A model generated the notes under the pieces. The model ran no database searches. It was not told the DNA's origin and saw nothing but the letters and a program-made list of their open reading frames with translations. The position numbers and the translations under genes were made by a program. From Craspedostauros australis (taxonomy: Eukaryota; Bacillariophyta; Bacillariophyceae; Mastogloiales; Achnanthaceae), in contig JAMXDE010000003.1 in the NCBI GenBank assembly GCA_026770025.1, positions 124,001-188,000 on the forward strand: DNA of 64,000 bases. Reading direction: 5' to 3'. This document shows positions 33,174 to 43,658 of the stretch, in pieces. How positions within the stretch are numbered: position 1 is the first letter of the stretch; every line of letters begins with the position of its first letter.

Positions 33174-34490
33174 TCATCTGCCAAAGATGGATTGCTGAAT
33201 CTGCCGTGTCCAACTTGCTGTCCATAGGATTGCTACCAAATGGGAATGCCCATTCTGGATTGCAATGTCCACAGGTGTTTGATCATCCTTATTGCGAAGG
33301 CCCATGTTGACTTGTCGCCGGGAATGGATCATTGCCAACACCATTTCATGGTGGCCCTTCCTGCATGCGCTATGCAATGGGGTATCGCTGTTGCCATTTT
33401 GAACATCGGGATCCACGTCCTCCATCGACATCAAGTATGCGACAACTTCCCGGTTGTTCACTTCAACGGCGCGATGCAATAGGGTGTTGCCAAGCCCGTC
33501 GGTGGCATTCACATGGACCATCACGTTGGTGGACTCGACGAGGAACTTGGCCAATCCGAAGCTCCGTCCATCAGTGCAAATATCATGCAAGGCGGTGTTG
33601 CCGTCGCCATCTCGCAACGTGGCATCGATGAATTCTGTTCCCACCAAGGCATGTACCATGCCGACGTCGCCACGTCGACAGGCAATGTGCAACGGCGTGT
33701 CGCCGCTGTTGTTGGCGATGTTGGCATTGGACCAAGCTCTCTGCATCAAGCCACGGATCACGCCCACATCCACGTCCACATCTCCTCCGCTGCAAGCTTC
33801 GTCCAGATTGAGACTTGGCACAACTTGCATCTGGATGTAGGTATACAGGTGGGTCAGCTTGGTGGGGTCGTCTAGCACGAGAACTAGCCCTTCGTCGCAG
33901 CCAACATGGATAGCTGTATTGCCCTGGATATTCCGGGTCGTCATGTCAATAGTGTTGTCGGGGTAGCACCGCTGCATGAGGAATTCGATGACGTCTCTAT
34001 GCCGACCGCGATAGGCAGAGTGAAGTGCCGTATCACCTTGCTTGTTTGCAATGCTGACATCGACCACAGCTTGATCAAACTCTCTCAAATATTCGGCGAC
34101 GGCCGCATGTCCGTTCCCGCAGGCGTCATGAAATGGGGTGTTGCCCCTGGTGTTTTGGATATTGACGTTGACGTTGACGTTGGGTTGGTCGGGCCGTAGC
34201 TGCAGTAAGGACTTCACAACAATCTCAAATCCTTCTTGACAAGCGACGTGGAGCGGTGTATTGCCAGACTCGTCTTGAATGTTGACACGGACGCGGATTC
34301 CGTCCAAATTCAGCAAGTACTCCACCACATCGACATGCCCCTCTTGACACGCGATGTGGAGCGGTGCCATTCCATGGCTATTCTGATCGTTGATGTCACC
34401 AACGCTTTCATCGGATTGAATCAAATCTCTCAATGCTCTCAAATCTCCCAACCAACATGCGCGGTGGAGTTGCGTGGTGCATGTGGTCAT
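33174..34490 (-). CDS. Ankyrin-repeat protein
   Basis: 438 aa, single exon, ATG at 34490 (MTTCTTQLHRACWLGD). The whole protein is a stack of about ten ankyrin repeats of 30-40 residues, recognised by repeated (G)NTPLHxAC(xxG) cores: MAPLHIACQEGHVDVV, NTPLHVACQEGFEIVV, NTPFHDACGNGHAAVA, DTALHSAYRGRHRDVI, DTPLHIACRRGDVGMV, NTLLHRAVEVNNREVV, DTPLHSACRKGHHEMV. One repeat in the middle is degenerate. No other domain is attached. Ankyrin proteins mediate protein-protein contacts, and the partner is unknown. It has no signal peptide, so a cytosolic or nuclear location is likely. Confidence 0.9.
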   Translation of the reverse strand: MTTCTTQLHRACWLGDLRALRDLIQSDESVGDINDQNSHGMAPLHIACQEGHVDVVEYLLNLDGIRVRVNIQDESGNTPLHVACQEGFEIVVKSLLQLRPDQPNVNVNVNIQNTRGNTPFHDACGNGHAAVAEYLREFDQAVVDVSIANKQGDTALHSAYRGRHRDVIEFLMQRCYPDNTIDMTTRNIQGNTAIHVGCDEGLVLVLDDPTKLTHLYTYIQMQVVPSLNLDEACSGGDVDVDVGVIRGLMQRAWSNANIANNSGDTPLHIACRRGDVGMVHALVGTEFIDATLRDGDGNTALHDICTDGRSFGLAKFLVESTNVMVHVNATDGLGNTLLHRAVEVNNREVVAYLMSMEDVDPDVQNGNSDTPLHSACRKGHHEMVLAMIHSRRQVNMGLRNKDDQTPVDIAIQNGHSHLVAILWTASWTRQIQQSIFGR

Positions 34491-35620
34491 TGGATTTCCT
34501 GGAGCGTGTATGTTGGTCTGGCCTGCTTCCTTCTGTTCTCGCCATGCGAACTGGAGCAGCTCGTGCGTGTCCTTGGTGGTGCGCGTTGGATGTGGGCGTT
34601 CGATGCTCTCAGCAGGAAGACAGGAAAGAAAATGATATGGACGAGGTTTGACTTGACTTTCCCAATGGGCTGTGCTGATCTAACATCTTGTTCATTTCAC
34701 GGCATGGCCTTTCATGCAGACGGGAAAGCAAGGCAAAGTGTCGGCAGGCCATCCATTCATCTATCCAGCGTCTTGTGCTCTGCCTTCATGGTGTGTGGAG
34801 CCGCGATGCTTCCCTCGGGATGCAGACACAATCAACCAATCAACCAACCAACTGAAGCTTCCAACAGCCTCCTCAATCGAACAGGACGCGGCCACAGACG
34901 GAAACATCCATGAGGCGAGTCGCGTCATCGCCTTCCTCTGTCGGTGGTTCCGCGTCCGTTTCGACCGATCTCTCACCGATCGTCACCTCTGCAGAAGTCC
35001 TTGCACTACATGTACTCGGTGGGACATACTGTAGCTCGAACTCGATGTGTGGAGGGCTACCAGACACATGTTCGCTTTGTGAAGGATGGTATTCCTGTCG
35101 ATCGTTGCATTTTCATGGGGAGGAAGAAAGAACAAAGGTGAGACATTCACAGAACCAACACCAGTTGCAATTGCAAATAGGTGCATCCAGGAATTGAACT
35201 ATTCGAATAGAGTGGTCGTGATGAGTAGGTGTGGACAAATGGCATGTTCGTCATGGAATGTGGCGCTTGGTATTTGATGACGACAGCACTCCCACCATAG
35301 CTCGTGCGTACTCACAACAATGTACGAGTAGAGTCTCTGACGCTCGCCTCCTGATACCTCAACCAAGAGAGACGTCGATAATCAAAGGGGGCAGACAAGG
35401 CACTCTCTTCACGCTGATAGAGAATACAATAATAATATTAACGCAGAGTAGAACAGAGCAAGCGATTTGTCTCTGTCGAAACTCATCATCTGTGTCCTCG
35501 CTGTCGCCAACTCCGAACACGCTCTGCCTCTTGTGTCGCGCGTGGAGACTTTGTGTTGGATGCAACTCACGCGGACAGAACCACAACCGAGAACACGGAA
35601 ACGGACGTTGTCGACGACGA
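34491..35620. other. Intergenic spacer
   Basis: About 1.1 kb upstream of the first sulfotransferase copy, with no gene recognised. A plus-strand frame at 34944-35141 has mildly protein-like composition but no identifiable domain. GTACGAG occurs near 35323. The segment shared with the second sulfotransferase copy begins near the right end. Confidence 0.5.
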
Positions 35621-38133
35621 AACGCATGCCAGACGTAATACGTGATGTCGATAACAAGGAGAGCCGTTGGACGGACAAACAAGATTTCACCCAACCCACC
35701 GCAGGCAAACCCATACGATGTCTTTGTTCTTCGTCTGTCGCCTTCATCTTGTCATTGGCATTGTACCAGCACATATTATGTAATTGAGTACATGCTTCTC
35801 CACCCACCCAGACCCCGATCATCGCGTGTTCAATCCCTTCGTGACCTCTGCGGTTGGCATCTCCCATCACATTTGTAACACCGAGCAGAGCAGATCCACG
35901 TGAAGCAGGTGATCGTCCATCCGTGCCGACCCTGAAGCACCCCGATACACTGGTATTCGCACAGTGAACGAAAGCGAGAAGGGTGGCAGAGACCATGAAT
36001 CATGCTGCGACGAAAGCCGACGCTCACGGCAGCATCGGGAGCGACAGTGGCAACAGCACCAACAACAAAATCAATCCCATTCGAACGAATACAACGGTCG
36101 GTGGACATCGCCCAAGCAATGGAAACGAAGGCACGCCGCAGCGGACTCGGCCGATGGCGAAGCTCCTCGTCCTCCTCGTGCTGTTCCAAATATCCATGTT
36201 CTTCATGTCATCCATTCTGTACTGGGGCCCCGACTCCATTCCTCCGGAAGATCCCATCGCGGAGATGGAGGCGGGGATGCCCATTGAGGTGCACGAAGTC
36301 TCGGCGATGAACACGATGGAACCGGCACCGGCCACTGCTGCTCCTACTCATGCACGAGCGACATCCGCACCAGCGAGCACGATGCCACGTCTCATCGTCC
36401 ACGTCGGACCATCCAAGACGGCCTCCACGACTCTCCAACGTCGCATGCAGTATCTGCAAACCTTCCACGACCTTGCCAAAGATAATTACACCTACGTTGG
36501 AAAAGGCCACGCGAGAGAATTGTACCAAGGCCTCGAGATGCGGAACGCCAACAATCTATTCGACGAAAGCTGCATGTCCCGTTCGGCCACCGTCCTGCAA
36601 GAGGAAGAGAATCGGATACTATCCACGAACTCAAGCAACACGGATGTTTCCGCTTTCTTGTATTCGCCGGCGCTCCCGCGATGCATGAAAAACACGAGAA
36701 TGGTGCTGCGCGCATTGAAAAACGACGGCTTGTCTCTGATTCTCAGCGACGAACGGTGGTCTCACAAGATGCTCTTGGAGGCAGGCGGGGTCTTTACTCA
36801 TCCGCTCTATTTTCGGGTCTTCAAGCACGTGCTGCAAGATTGGAACGTGTCCTTTGTCGTGACTTACAGGCGTACCTTCGAATGGATGCTCAGCAGCATG
36901 AAGCAGTACAACGGGATGAAGACGCAGATGGGAGACGCCCTGTGCCGCCGATGGCCTTCTGATGGCGGGGAATCGTACGATGACACCTGGAAGATGATTC
37001 AGGAATGGGTCGAATCCAATACAACGGTTCCCAACGGCCAGCACGAGAAGGTGACGATTGCTGGCATCTTTGTCTTCATGGATGGCGCTATTCAGATGTG
37101 GAGGAATGCAGGCTTCCCCGTCCACGTCATGAATCTTCATTCCCAACGCGATCTGGGCGAGCAGCTGCTCTGTGACGCTATCCCAGATGCTCCCAAGGTC
37201 TGCGAAACTATGCGAAACAAGGAGCGAGATTCTCACAAGAACGCCCGCCAGATGGAATGGCACACCTTCAACGAGATTGTGTTCGAAGCTGCCAATCGCA
37301 GCATCATAAGTGCGGAAATGCAGGCCAACAAGATCCGCTCAGGGGTGGCCACCGATTTGGCAAAATACTACGGAGAAACGCTCAACAAGACCAGGGTTCA
37401 TCTTCCGCTCAAATGCCCGACGAAAACTGAACTTCAAGACTTTCTCGACATGTCACTTGCCATCGAGAAGAAATGGATGCCAGAGTTGTACGCCTCGCCT
37501 GATGGCGAAGCGGCGCATCGAGCATCGTTCCAACGCATCGCGTACGAAAAGCGCGAATTTTGCAGTGTTGACATGGATCGGTTGTTTGACGAAGTGAAGT
37601 CGTGGGATGAGCTGTTGGAGAAGCTGAAGCAAGAATGGGATTGAAGATTGTTCACTTCGGCTCACGAACCATCAAAGACGAGCAGTCAATAGGTCAGCCA
37701 GAGCCCCCGCCTCGCCCTCGCGCAACGAAGGCAGCATGCGTGAAATGCCCTGTCGTGTCGTGTGTCTGCTGATGCCTCCCGACGAAAAAGAAGAGACTGG
37801 CGCATAGAAACACAGACAGTCAAATACAGACTGGCAGACACAAGACGCAGACAGGCATGCATGCGATGATGCTGCACAAGCTGGTGCCATCTTTTCGGGC
37901 ATCCGTGTTGGTCTGAATCGACTCGCCCAGATGAGGTGCCAACATGACAGCACGTTGTTGGGACCTCCGAAGTTGCGAAAGAAGATGCAAAGACTGCCTC
38001 GACGCTGGTGTCCGACCCTCCTTGGCGGCTGAATCGGAAATACCGACAAATTCTCCCTTCGGCACCTGTACGATCTATTCTTGTGGTTGCGGATAGGCAC
38101 AAAGGAGGATGGTGCAGACGATGAGAACATTAC
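35620..38133 (+). repeat. Segmental duplication, copy 1 (sulfotransferase)
   Basis: About 2.5 kb with a close copy at 57059-59674 in the same orientation. The right edge is sharp (identical up to ACATTAC at 38133/59674, unrelated afterwards). The left edge is more diverged, with small insertions. It includes the whole sulfotransferase gene and its 5' and 3' flanks. Confidence 0.9.
35995..37644 (+). CDS. P-loop sulfotransferase-like type II membrane protein, copy 1
   Basis: 549 aa from the ATG at 35995 (MNHAATKADAHGS). The frame is open a few codons further to a GTG, which is not used as a start. A signal anchor (about 54-76, AKLLVLLVLFQISMFFMSSILYW) precedes an Ala/Pro/Thr-rich stem and then the catalytic domain. 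HVGPSKTASTTLQ (about 136-148) is the 5'-phosphosulfate loop that binds PAPS, and VTYRRTFEWMLSSMKQYN is the 3'-phosphate-binding Arg/Ser segment. Members transfer sulfate from PAPS to carbohydrates in the Golgi lumen. The acceptor is unknown. It is one of a recent pair with the gene at 57504 and encodes 11 fewer residues near its N-terminus. Confidence 0.88.
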   Translation: MNHAATKADAHGSIGSDSGNSTNNKINPIRTNTTVGGHRPSNGNEGTPQRTRPMAKLLVLLVLFQISMFFMSSILYWGPDSIPPEDPIAEMEAGMPIEVHEVSAMNTMEPAPATAAPTHARATSAPASTMPRLIVHVGPSKTASTTLQRRMQYLQTFHDLAKDNYTYVGKGHARELYQGLEMRNANNLFDESCMSRSATVLQEEENRILSTNSSNTDVSAFLYSPALPRCMKNTRMVLRALKNDGLSLILSDERWSHKMLLEAGGVFTHPLYFRVFKHVLQDWNVSFVVTYRRTFEWMLSSMKQYNGMKTQMGDALCRRWPSDGGESYDDTWKMIQEWVESNTTVPNGQHEKVTIAGIFVFMDGAIQMWRNAGFPVHVMNLHSQRDLGEQLLCDAIPDAPKVCETMRNKERDSHKNARQMEWHTFNEIVFEAANRSIISAEMQANKIRSGVATDLAKYYGETLNKTRVHLPLKCPTKTELQDFLDMSLAIEKKWMPELYASPDGEAAHRASFQRIAYEKREFCSVDMDRLFDEVKSWDELLEKLKQEWD

Positions 38134-38305
38134 GACCTACAGAGAACGATAAACGGGGTCGCGATAACACTTGTTGTGGAGTTTTGTGGGTGTTGAGTTG
38201 TGTTAAAATAGACTAAAATAGAGCACAACCAAACCATTCAAGGAACTGCTTATCCTGCTATATCTCAACAACGCATCATTTTAAAATTAAAATAAATATG
38301 AAAGT
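38134..38305. other. Short unique segment right of duplication copy 1
   Basis: About 170 bp starting at the right duplication breakpoint. AT-rich at the end (38270-38300), with no feature recognised. The family-B LTR begins after it. Confidence 0.5.
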
Positions 38306-39036
38306 TGTCAGGAATCGAGGGTACGACTATGTCAAGATACCCATGATTGCCGCACTTCCCAAAACATCAATCACGACTGAATAAATCGACTCTTGTTGAT
38401 CACACCCTTGACCCAATGCAAACGTGACTGAACTCAAACACACCAAGAAAGACGGGTTGTCCTCCTCTGACATGAGCACCATGACAATGCAAACAGTGAG
38501 TCCCAATCCGAGCCAACAAGACACCTCTCTGGTTGGTGAGGTATATCCAGAAAGGGCGCAGGGGCAGTGGGTAGGAATCATATCCCACTTGGAGAAACAG
38601 AAACAACTGAAACACATGCTCCTGACGGAAAAAATCAATCGTATGATTGAACGACAAGAAAGATTCAGAAAACCAATCAAGACCGATCAATCGTAAAACA
38701 GGTGAAGTCAAAGACGACAAGGGATTGAGACGAAACCTGTGACGAGATGGATGCATGACTGCGGAAACGCACTGCATGAATGTAGACAAGAACTGAGGAA
38801 AGGATATGCATGATGAAGATGCCTGATGAAAGGCATCATGAGATATGCACGATGGTGCATGTTGAAAGGGCACAATGACAACAATGAGCACAGCAGTATT
38901 GCAAGATGTTGTTATGGAAGATGCCTGATATGAAAATGACATCAAAAGAGATGATGAGATTGAGCTCACAGTTCTAAAACGGTACAATCTAATCACAGCT
39001 TAGATTCTTACTAACTATAACCCTGGATTTCCAACA
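38306..39036 (-). repeat. Family-B LTR (minus orientation)
   Basis: On the plus strand it reads TGTCAGGAATCGAGGG ... CCTGGATTTCCAACA, the reverse complement of the LTR at 15162. At 731 bp it has TG...CA ends and no coding domain. It appears as a solo LTR. A second, partial copy of its last about 215 bp follows immediately (39037-39252). Confidence 0.85.
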
Positions 39037-39252
39037 GGCATCACAAGATACATACAACGATGTATGAGGCAACGCATGATGACAACCAGAGATAGCAACC
39101 ATGGAGACAGCAGTATTGCATGATGCTGTGACGGAAGATGCCTGATATGAATTTGGAATTGAAAGAGATGATGAGATTGAGCTCACAGTTCTAGAACGGC
39201 ACGATCTAATTACAAACTAGATTTCTACTATCATAACCCTGGATTTCCAACA
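39037..39252 (-). repeat. Partial second copy of the family-B LTR end
   Basis: It is a diverged copy of 38821-39036 in direct tandem: the same ...GATGCCTGATATGAA..., AGATGATGAGATTGAGCTCACAGTTCT and final CCTGGATTTCCAACA segments recur in the same order. It probably arose by unequal recombination or by a truncated insertion. Confidence 0.85.
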
Positions 39253-39419
39253 GATTTCCGGCTTGTTGTTGTCCTTCGAGTGTTTGTTGTTGGATGTTTT
39301 TGTTGGCAGGCCTGGTGTTGGTACTGACTGCCTGTGGTTGAGTCATATCATTTGATGTCATCATATATAACAGACAAATTATAACTGTTACGTCATGCGC
39401 CGATGGTGCTTTTATTCCG

Positions 39420-40412
39420 CCTCGTTTATTCAACGTGATAGCACGCTGCGGGAACGGAGTGAAGTCGTGTGGAGACTATGTGTGCCTAGGGGATGTCGCT
39501 GGGTCGCAGTGGGAAGTCTGGGGGCGGCTGCGAGGTGGCAAGTCGGACGCGTGGGTTGCTCGCCGGCGCAGATTGAGCATCCAGTTGGAGAGCACCGTTG
39601 GGAGAGGAGGGCCTGCGTCGCCGAGCGCATTGTGCATGGCCTGGACCCAGTCAGAGAGGGCGTTGGTATGGTGGATGAGGGGCGGTTGTTCCCAGAGGGG
39701 TCGTAGTGCGGATGGAATGAGCGCTGGCTCCACGGACCGGATTTGGCGGGCCTGGTGTTGGAGCAACGCTACCATGTCGCCAGCGAGTTGCGAGGCTTTG
39801 ACTTCGTTACGGTTTTTCACTGCTCCAGCACCGTGTGCCACAGCAGGTTGGTCACGCTGGCCTGCCAGTCACGGAGTTGTCTGGGTATGTGTCTGCAGTG
39901 GTGTTGGGCCACTGGGAGGGGGGAGGCGTGTTCGTGCCAGGCCGAAGCCCACCAGCCCTACACTATGGCAGCCCACCCTACTTTCGCTTGTTGTTGTTGA
40001 ATGCTCTTGGTAGGGGAGTCGCAGATGCCCGATGGGGAAATACCTCTGGTGGATATACGGACAAGGGCCGTGCATAGCAATTGGGCGACGAGTGGTGGCA
40101 TGGTGGGCGGTCGCACGATTGACCGCACTTTGAGCATCCCTTTGGACCAAATGGCCTGGCTGGATGCACTCGGGCATATGATGACTTGCGAGTTGTCTTC
40201 TGGGTGGCTGCACCGGGGGCATGTGTTAGAGGCCTCTTGCTGCCGTCGCTGCATGTTTTTGCCGCTCGCACTGGTGCCAGCCATCAGCTTAAGGAGGGTG
40301 CGTCGTTTGTCGCCCTTCCAACGTCGTGAGTTGGCCTGCATGGGCGCCCAGTCCACCTCAAGGGTATGGGCGGATCCCCAGCGCCGGCTGTCGAGATGTA
40401 CATGTGAGTATA
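39420..40412 (-). pseudogene. Fossil retroelement-associated ORF
   Basis: Minus-strand reading gives protein-like blocks with internal stops: WAPMQANSRRWKGDKRRTLL, KLMAGTSASGKNMQRRQQE, CPRCSHPEDNSQVIICP, then KVGWAAIV, a stop, GWWASAWHEH, and later LRDWQASVTNLLWHTVLEQ, a stop. The layout (a basic block, a CxxC...H...C knuckle, then a W-rich helical block) resembles the tail ORFs of diatom retroelement-derived hypothetical proteins that I recall, but I could not search for matches. It is disabled and lies between a B LTR and a degraded A LTR. Confidence 0.5.
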
Positions 40413-40747
40413 TGTCGAGATGTACGTGTATATGTGCATCGTTCACACGTTATTCTCTCTTACGCACTCGGACGGTACAACTACATTCGTGTAGATAGTA
40501 TGCTGTGATTCGTCAGAATTACAGCGGAAATGGAACACATGAAAATGAGCAGAATTTCTGGAGGAAATTTGCAATCGATTATTTCTGAGAGAATTAGAAA
40601 CATCGTCCGTCCATCCATCAATGGAGACGTATGGTACCAAGCGAATCTCGAGGTACTTCCCAACTAAACCTCAGATGACAATATCATCTGACAGACTACT
40701 GCATCACCAATGGAACATGACATCTGGAGAGCAGAAGGACGCCTACT

Positions 40748-41339
40748 AGAGAAGTTCTGCATTGTTTCGATTTCCACTCAGAGGCCCCCAGACGACGTGT
40801 CACATACGACATGGTGCCAACAAGAGTTCTCAAGAATTGCTGGTTCGTGGAAGGACTGAAGTTAGTCCATCTAGTCATTGATGAAATTCCGCTTTGATTA
40901 GAATCTAGATCTTTTAGACCTGGAAGTCTTTGGCGGACGATCAGTGGAGATCAATGGAGATTTTGACAATATATTATTACAATGTTGAAGGCTATACTCT
41001 AATTGGAGTACATTATGGATCTGTTTATTGAGTCTGTTGTGAGCGACGAAAATACTAGCACTAGCATGGTTTCGAAGCAAGAACTCAACTAGAAATACAA
41101 TTTACTGTAGACATCGATTAAAGTTCCCTGATTGGATAATCACAAATATCCGCGTGGAAGTGACACTTTTGCCGGGACTCTCTGAGTGGAAACGATTTCC
41201 ATTTCTGCTGCAGAAGTGGAAATCATTTCCACTCAGCGAGGGGGTGATTTCTCGCCACCCCCGAAAAAATGTCTCTATCAGGTTATGACTCCCTCGTGGG
41301 ACTGTTCGTGACTGGGTGAGTGGAATGCAGAACTTCTCT
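40748..41339. mobile_element. Non-autonomous inverted-repeat insertion (MITE-like)
   Basis: Perfect 16-bp inverted termini AGAGAAGTTCTGCATT (40748-40763) and AATGCAGAACTTCTCT (41324-41339) are flanked by 3-bp direct repeats ACT (40745-40747 and 41340-41342). It carries a near-perfect 55-nt hairpin at 41182-41236. At 592 bp it has no coding capacity. It is inserted in a degraded A LTR. Its family is not recognised. Confidence 0.65.
41182..41236. repeat. Near-perfect hairpin
   Basis: Arms of 27 nt (41182-41208 and 41210-41236) match in 25 of 27 positions with a one-base spacer. The arms are CTGAGTGGAAAC...TTCTGC and GCAGAAG...CCACTCAG. It lies inside the MITE-like insertion and shares the TTTCCACTCA string with the left end of that insertion. 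Confidence 0.9.
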
Positions 41340-41364
41340 ACTGACGTCGACAGGATGTCATCAT

Positions 41365-42046
41365 TGTCAGGAATCGAGGGTACGACTTTGTCGGAAAGAT
41401 ACCCATGATTGCCGCAACTCCCAACATTATTTGTCACACCTTTGGATATTATTCGTCACACCATTGAATATTGTCCATTCCACTCACGACACGAATCACA
41501 CGGGAATGACCTCAGTCTTACCAAGCAAACAAGCCTGTCCTCGATGAATCAAGAAAAGGCCACGACATCTAAATCATGTGAAGGAAGATGATGACCAACA
41601 CATTGATGATCACCCCATCTGGAGATCATGGCACGTGTCACCCACGGACTAGAACAACTCAGAAAGGGCATCAACCATGACATCAATCATGACACCAATC
41701 GTAAAGTTTGGTGTCAGGAGATCAAGAGCAAAACGCAAGACTGTGGAATCGTACCGCTGGGAATGTAGAATAAGGATATGCACGACGAGGTGCATGGAAA
41801 GAATGCCTACGGATATGCACGACGATAGGCGTGACAAAGGATGCCTGCGGATGCGATCTCATGTATGCAAGCGATGATTCATGATGATGAGATGCATGAA
41901 TGCAACAGTATAACACGGTGCTGCTGCAGGAGATGCTATATGAGAAACGAAAGGCAAAGGAGCTGAAGAGAATGAGCTCACAGTTCTGAATAGTACGATC
42001 TAACAACCAATTAGTTCTTACTAACACTAACCCCGGATTTCCAACA
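41365..42046 (-). mobile_element. Solo family-B LTR inserted in the degraded A LTR
   Basis: 682 bp, minus orientation, TGTCAGG...CCAACA on the plus strand. It is flanked by 6-bp direct repeats CATCAT (41359-41364 and 42047-42052). The uninterrupted site is visible in the intact A LTR (GGATGTCATCATGTCACC at 43122-43139 and 50202-50219), which confirms the insertion and the duplication size. No internal region remains, so it arose by LTR-LTR recombination. Confidence 0.88.
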
Positions 42047-42482
42047 CATCATGTCACCACGTCGACATCTGTCTCCAGGTCAGAGCAGGAGGCAAAGATC
42101 CGATGGCCGAAGGGCATCAAGATCATGGATACAAGAGGTGAAGTTCAAATGGTAAGTACTCATGGAGTAGGAACCAGTAGTGAACAAACAGAGTGTCGAA
42201 TGTGGAGTAAGCATCAAACATGAAGTATCGTGTGGCACGAGCAAACGATATTGAGAGACAGAAAGAGAATACGAAGAGTAGCGAGAGAGCATCTTGCACA
42301 CCGACTCATAGTCGGAGACCGAACCTACGAGACAGGACAAACGTGTCAAGAGCATTGGGCAAGAGAACGAGCGTACACCAAGAGGATTGGAGTAGCCAAG
42401 TTATGAAATAGCAAACAGAACGACTATCAACCAACACCATCTTCCACGATTGTAGGCTTCCAATCACAGAACTTGCCAACAA

Positions 42483-42787
42483 CTCTATGATGGCGGTGCA
42501 GGCAGCAGTGAAGGCAAGGCGCAGAGCGCGCTCTATGCAGTCAGAACGGCAAGCCATGGCAGCATGGTTAGGAATAGGATGAGTGGTGACACTTGACGGC
42601 TCGCTCGATGTCTGGTCCTGCGGGGCCAGCGGAGGCGAGGGTAAAGCCTTGAGGCACATCTATGATGTAATCACTGAGTTATTAATATTATTACATACCA
42701 CTGCACTCCATGACACAAACAAAGTATATTCAATAGGCAGAGGTACTATATGGAATGGTACACTTCATAAATGAGGGTGGATCTATT
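42483..42787. other. Unique spacer upstream of the intact Copia element
   Basis: About 300 bp with no recognised feature. It ends in TCTATT (42782-42787), the left target duplication of the Copia element. Confidence 0.5.
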
Positions 42788-43571
42788 TGTCGGGATGTAC
42801 CGGTATGTGCATCGCCCATCCAATCGGTTCGTCTAGACTCGACCAGGTAGCGTCGACAATATTCGTGTCCTGGACGTTTCGTGTTTGAGAGCAACAACAC
42901 AAACTCGGACACACTAAATCATGCAAGAATCCCAGCGGGGGATTTGGGACAACCTAATCTGAGAGGATCAGAACCTTCGTATGTCCGCCAACCGACATGG
43001 CATCGAGGAAGGGTAAATGGAGGTTGCGACTTATCTAAGGTGACGAGATGACCATCTGACCAGGGTAAGATGACGGAATGAGGAACCTGGGAATACATGG
43101 AACAGAGCAGCTGACGTTGACAGGATGTCATCATGTCACCACGTCGGCAGCTGTCTCAACATCCGGCAGAGAACAAGGAAGATTCGATGACCGATCGTCA
43201 TCGAGTTCGTGAAAGGTCAACGAGGAGTTCAGCATGAGATGACAGCATCTACACGTGGGCGTAGTAGCGTGCTCGTGGAGGATGAGATGATGAACGACGA
43301 ATCGAATGTGTAGAACAGCGTAGGAGGACTACGCGTGAGAGAAAGAGAGAGAGAGACGATGATGAGCAACATGAGAGGGAGCACCTCTGCAGCTTGCTCA
43401 TAGTCGACTCAACACGGCACAGATCACCAGACAAGACGTCCAGGAGCACTGGAGTCAGCACCAAGAGCATTGGTTACTACGTAATGAAATAGCAAGAGAA
43501 TTGACTATTACCACCATCACCATCTTCATCGCAAGCAACAGTAAGGGTACCTACATCGGGACTTGCCAACA
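42788..43571 (+). repeat. 5' LTR of Copia element A
   Basis: 784 bp with TG...CA ends, identical to the 3' LTR except one base. It contains a (GA)n run near 43335-43355. The promoter and R boundary could not be placed. Confidence 0.95.
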
Positions 43572-43658
43572 CGTTTATAAACGATAGATCAGGGCGAGCC
43601 CGGTATCGTGTTGTGAGGCGAAGAGAAGACAGGAGCGTTCATCGAAGCATCAGGCTGA

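Larger units (their letters stand above)
40413..42482 (+). repeat. Degraded family-A LTR interrupted by two nested insertions
   Basis: It starts TGTCGAGATGTACGTG (a short tandem duplication of the start lies at 40389) and ends ACTTGCCAACA at 42472-42482, like the intact A LTR. Interior blocks (TACTTCCCAACTAAACC, GACGTCGACAGGATGTCATCAT, GTCACCACGTCGACA, AAATAGCAAACAGAACGACTAT) align in order with 42788-43571. Two foreign segments are removed for the alignment: 40748-41339 (TIR/hairpin insertion) and 41365-42046 (solo B LTR). The remaining length is somewhat above the 784 bp of the intact LTR. It was probably a solo LTR or the end of an older A element. Confidence 0.75.

Noticed and set aside
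35170-35200. tRNA-like string near 35185
   Set aside because: A short match to a T-arm-like sequence was seen, but no acceptor or anticodon stem can be formed.
35640-35990. Similarity between the two sulfotransferase upstream regions as a separate LTR pair
   Set aside because: The similarity continues through the gene to its 3' flank and lacks TG...CA ends, so it is one segmental duplication and not an element with LTRs.
38821-39252. CRISPR-like or satellite array in the tandem repeats
   Set aside because: There are only two diverged units of about 215 bp, and both match the end of the family-B LTR. Neither spacer structure nor further units are seen.
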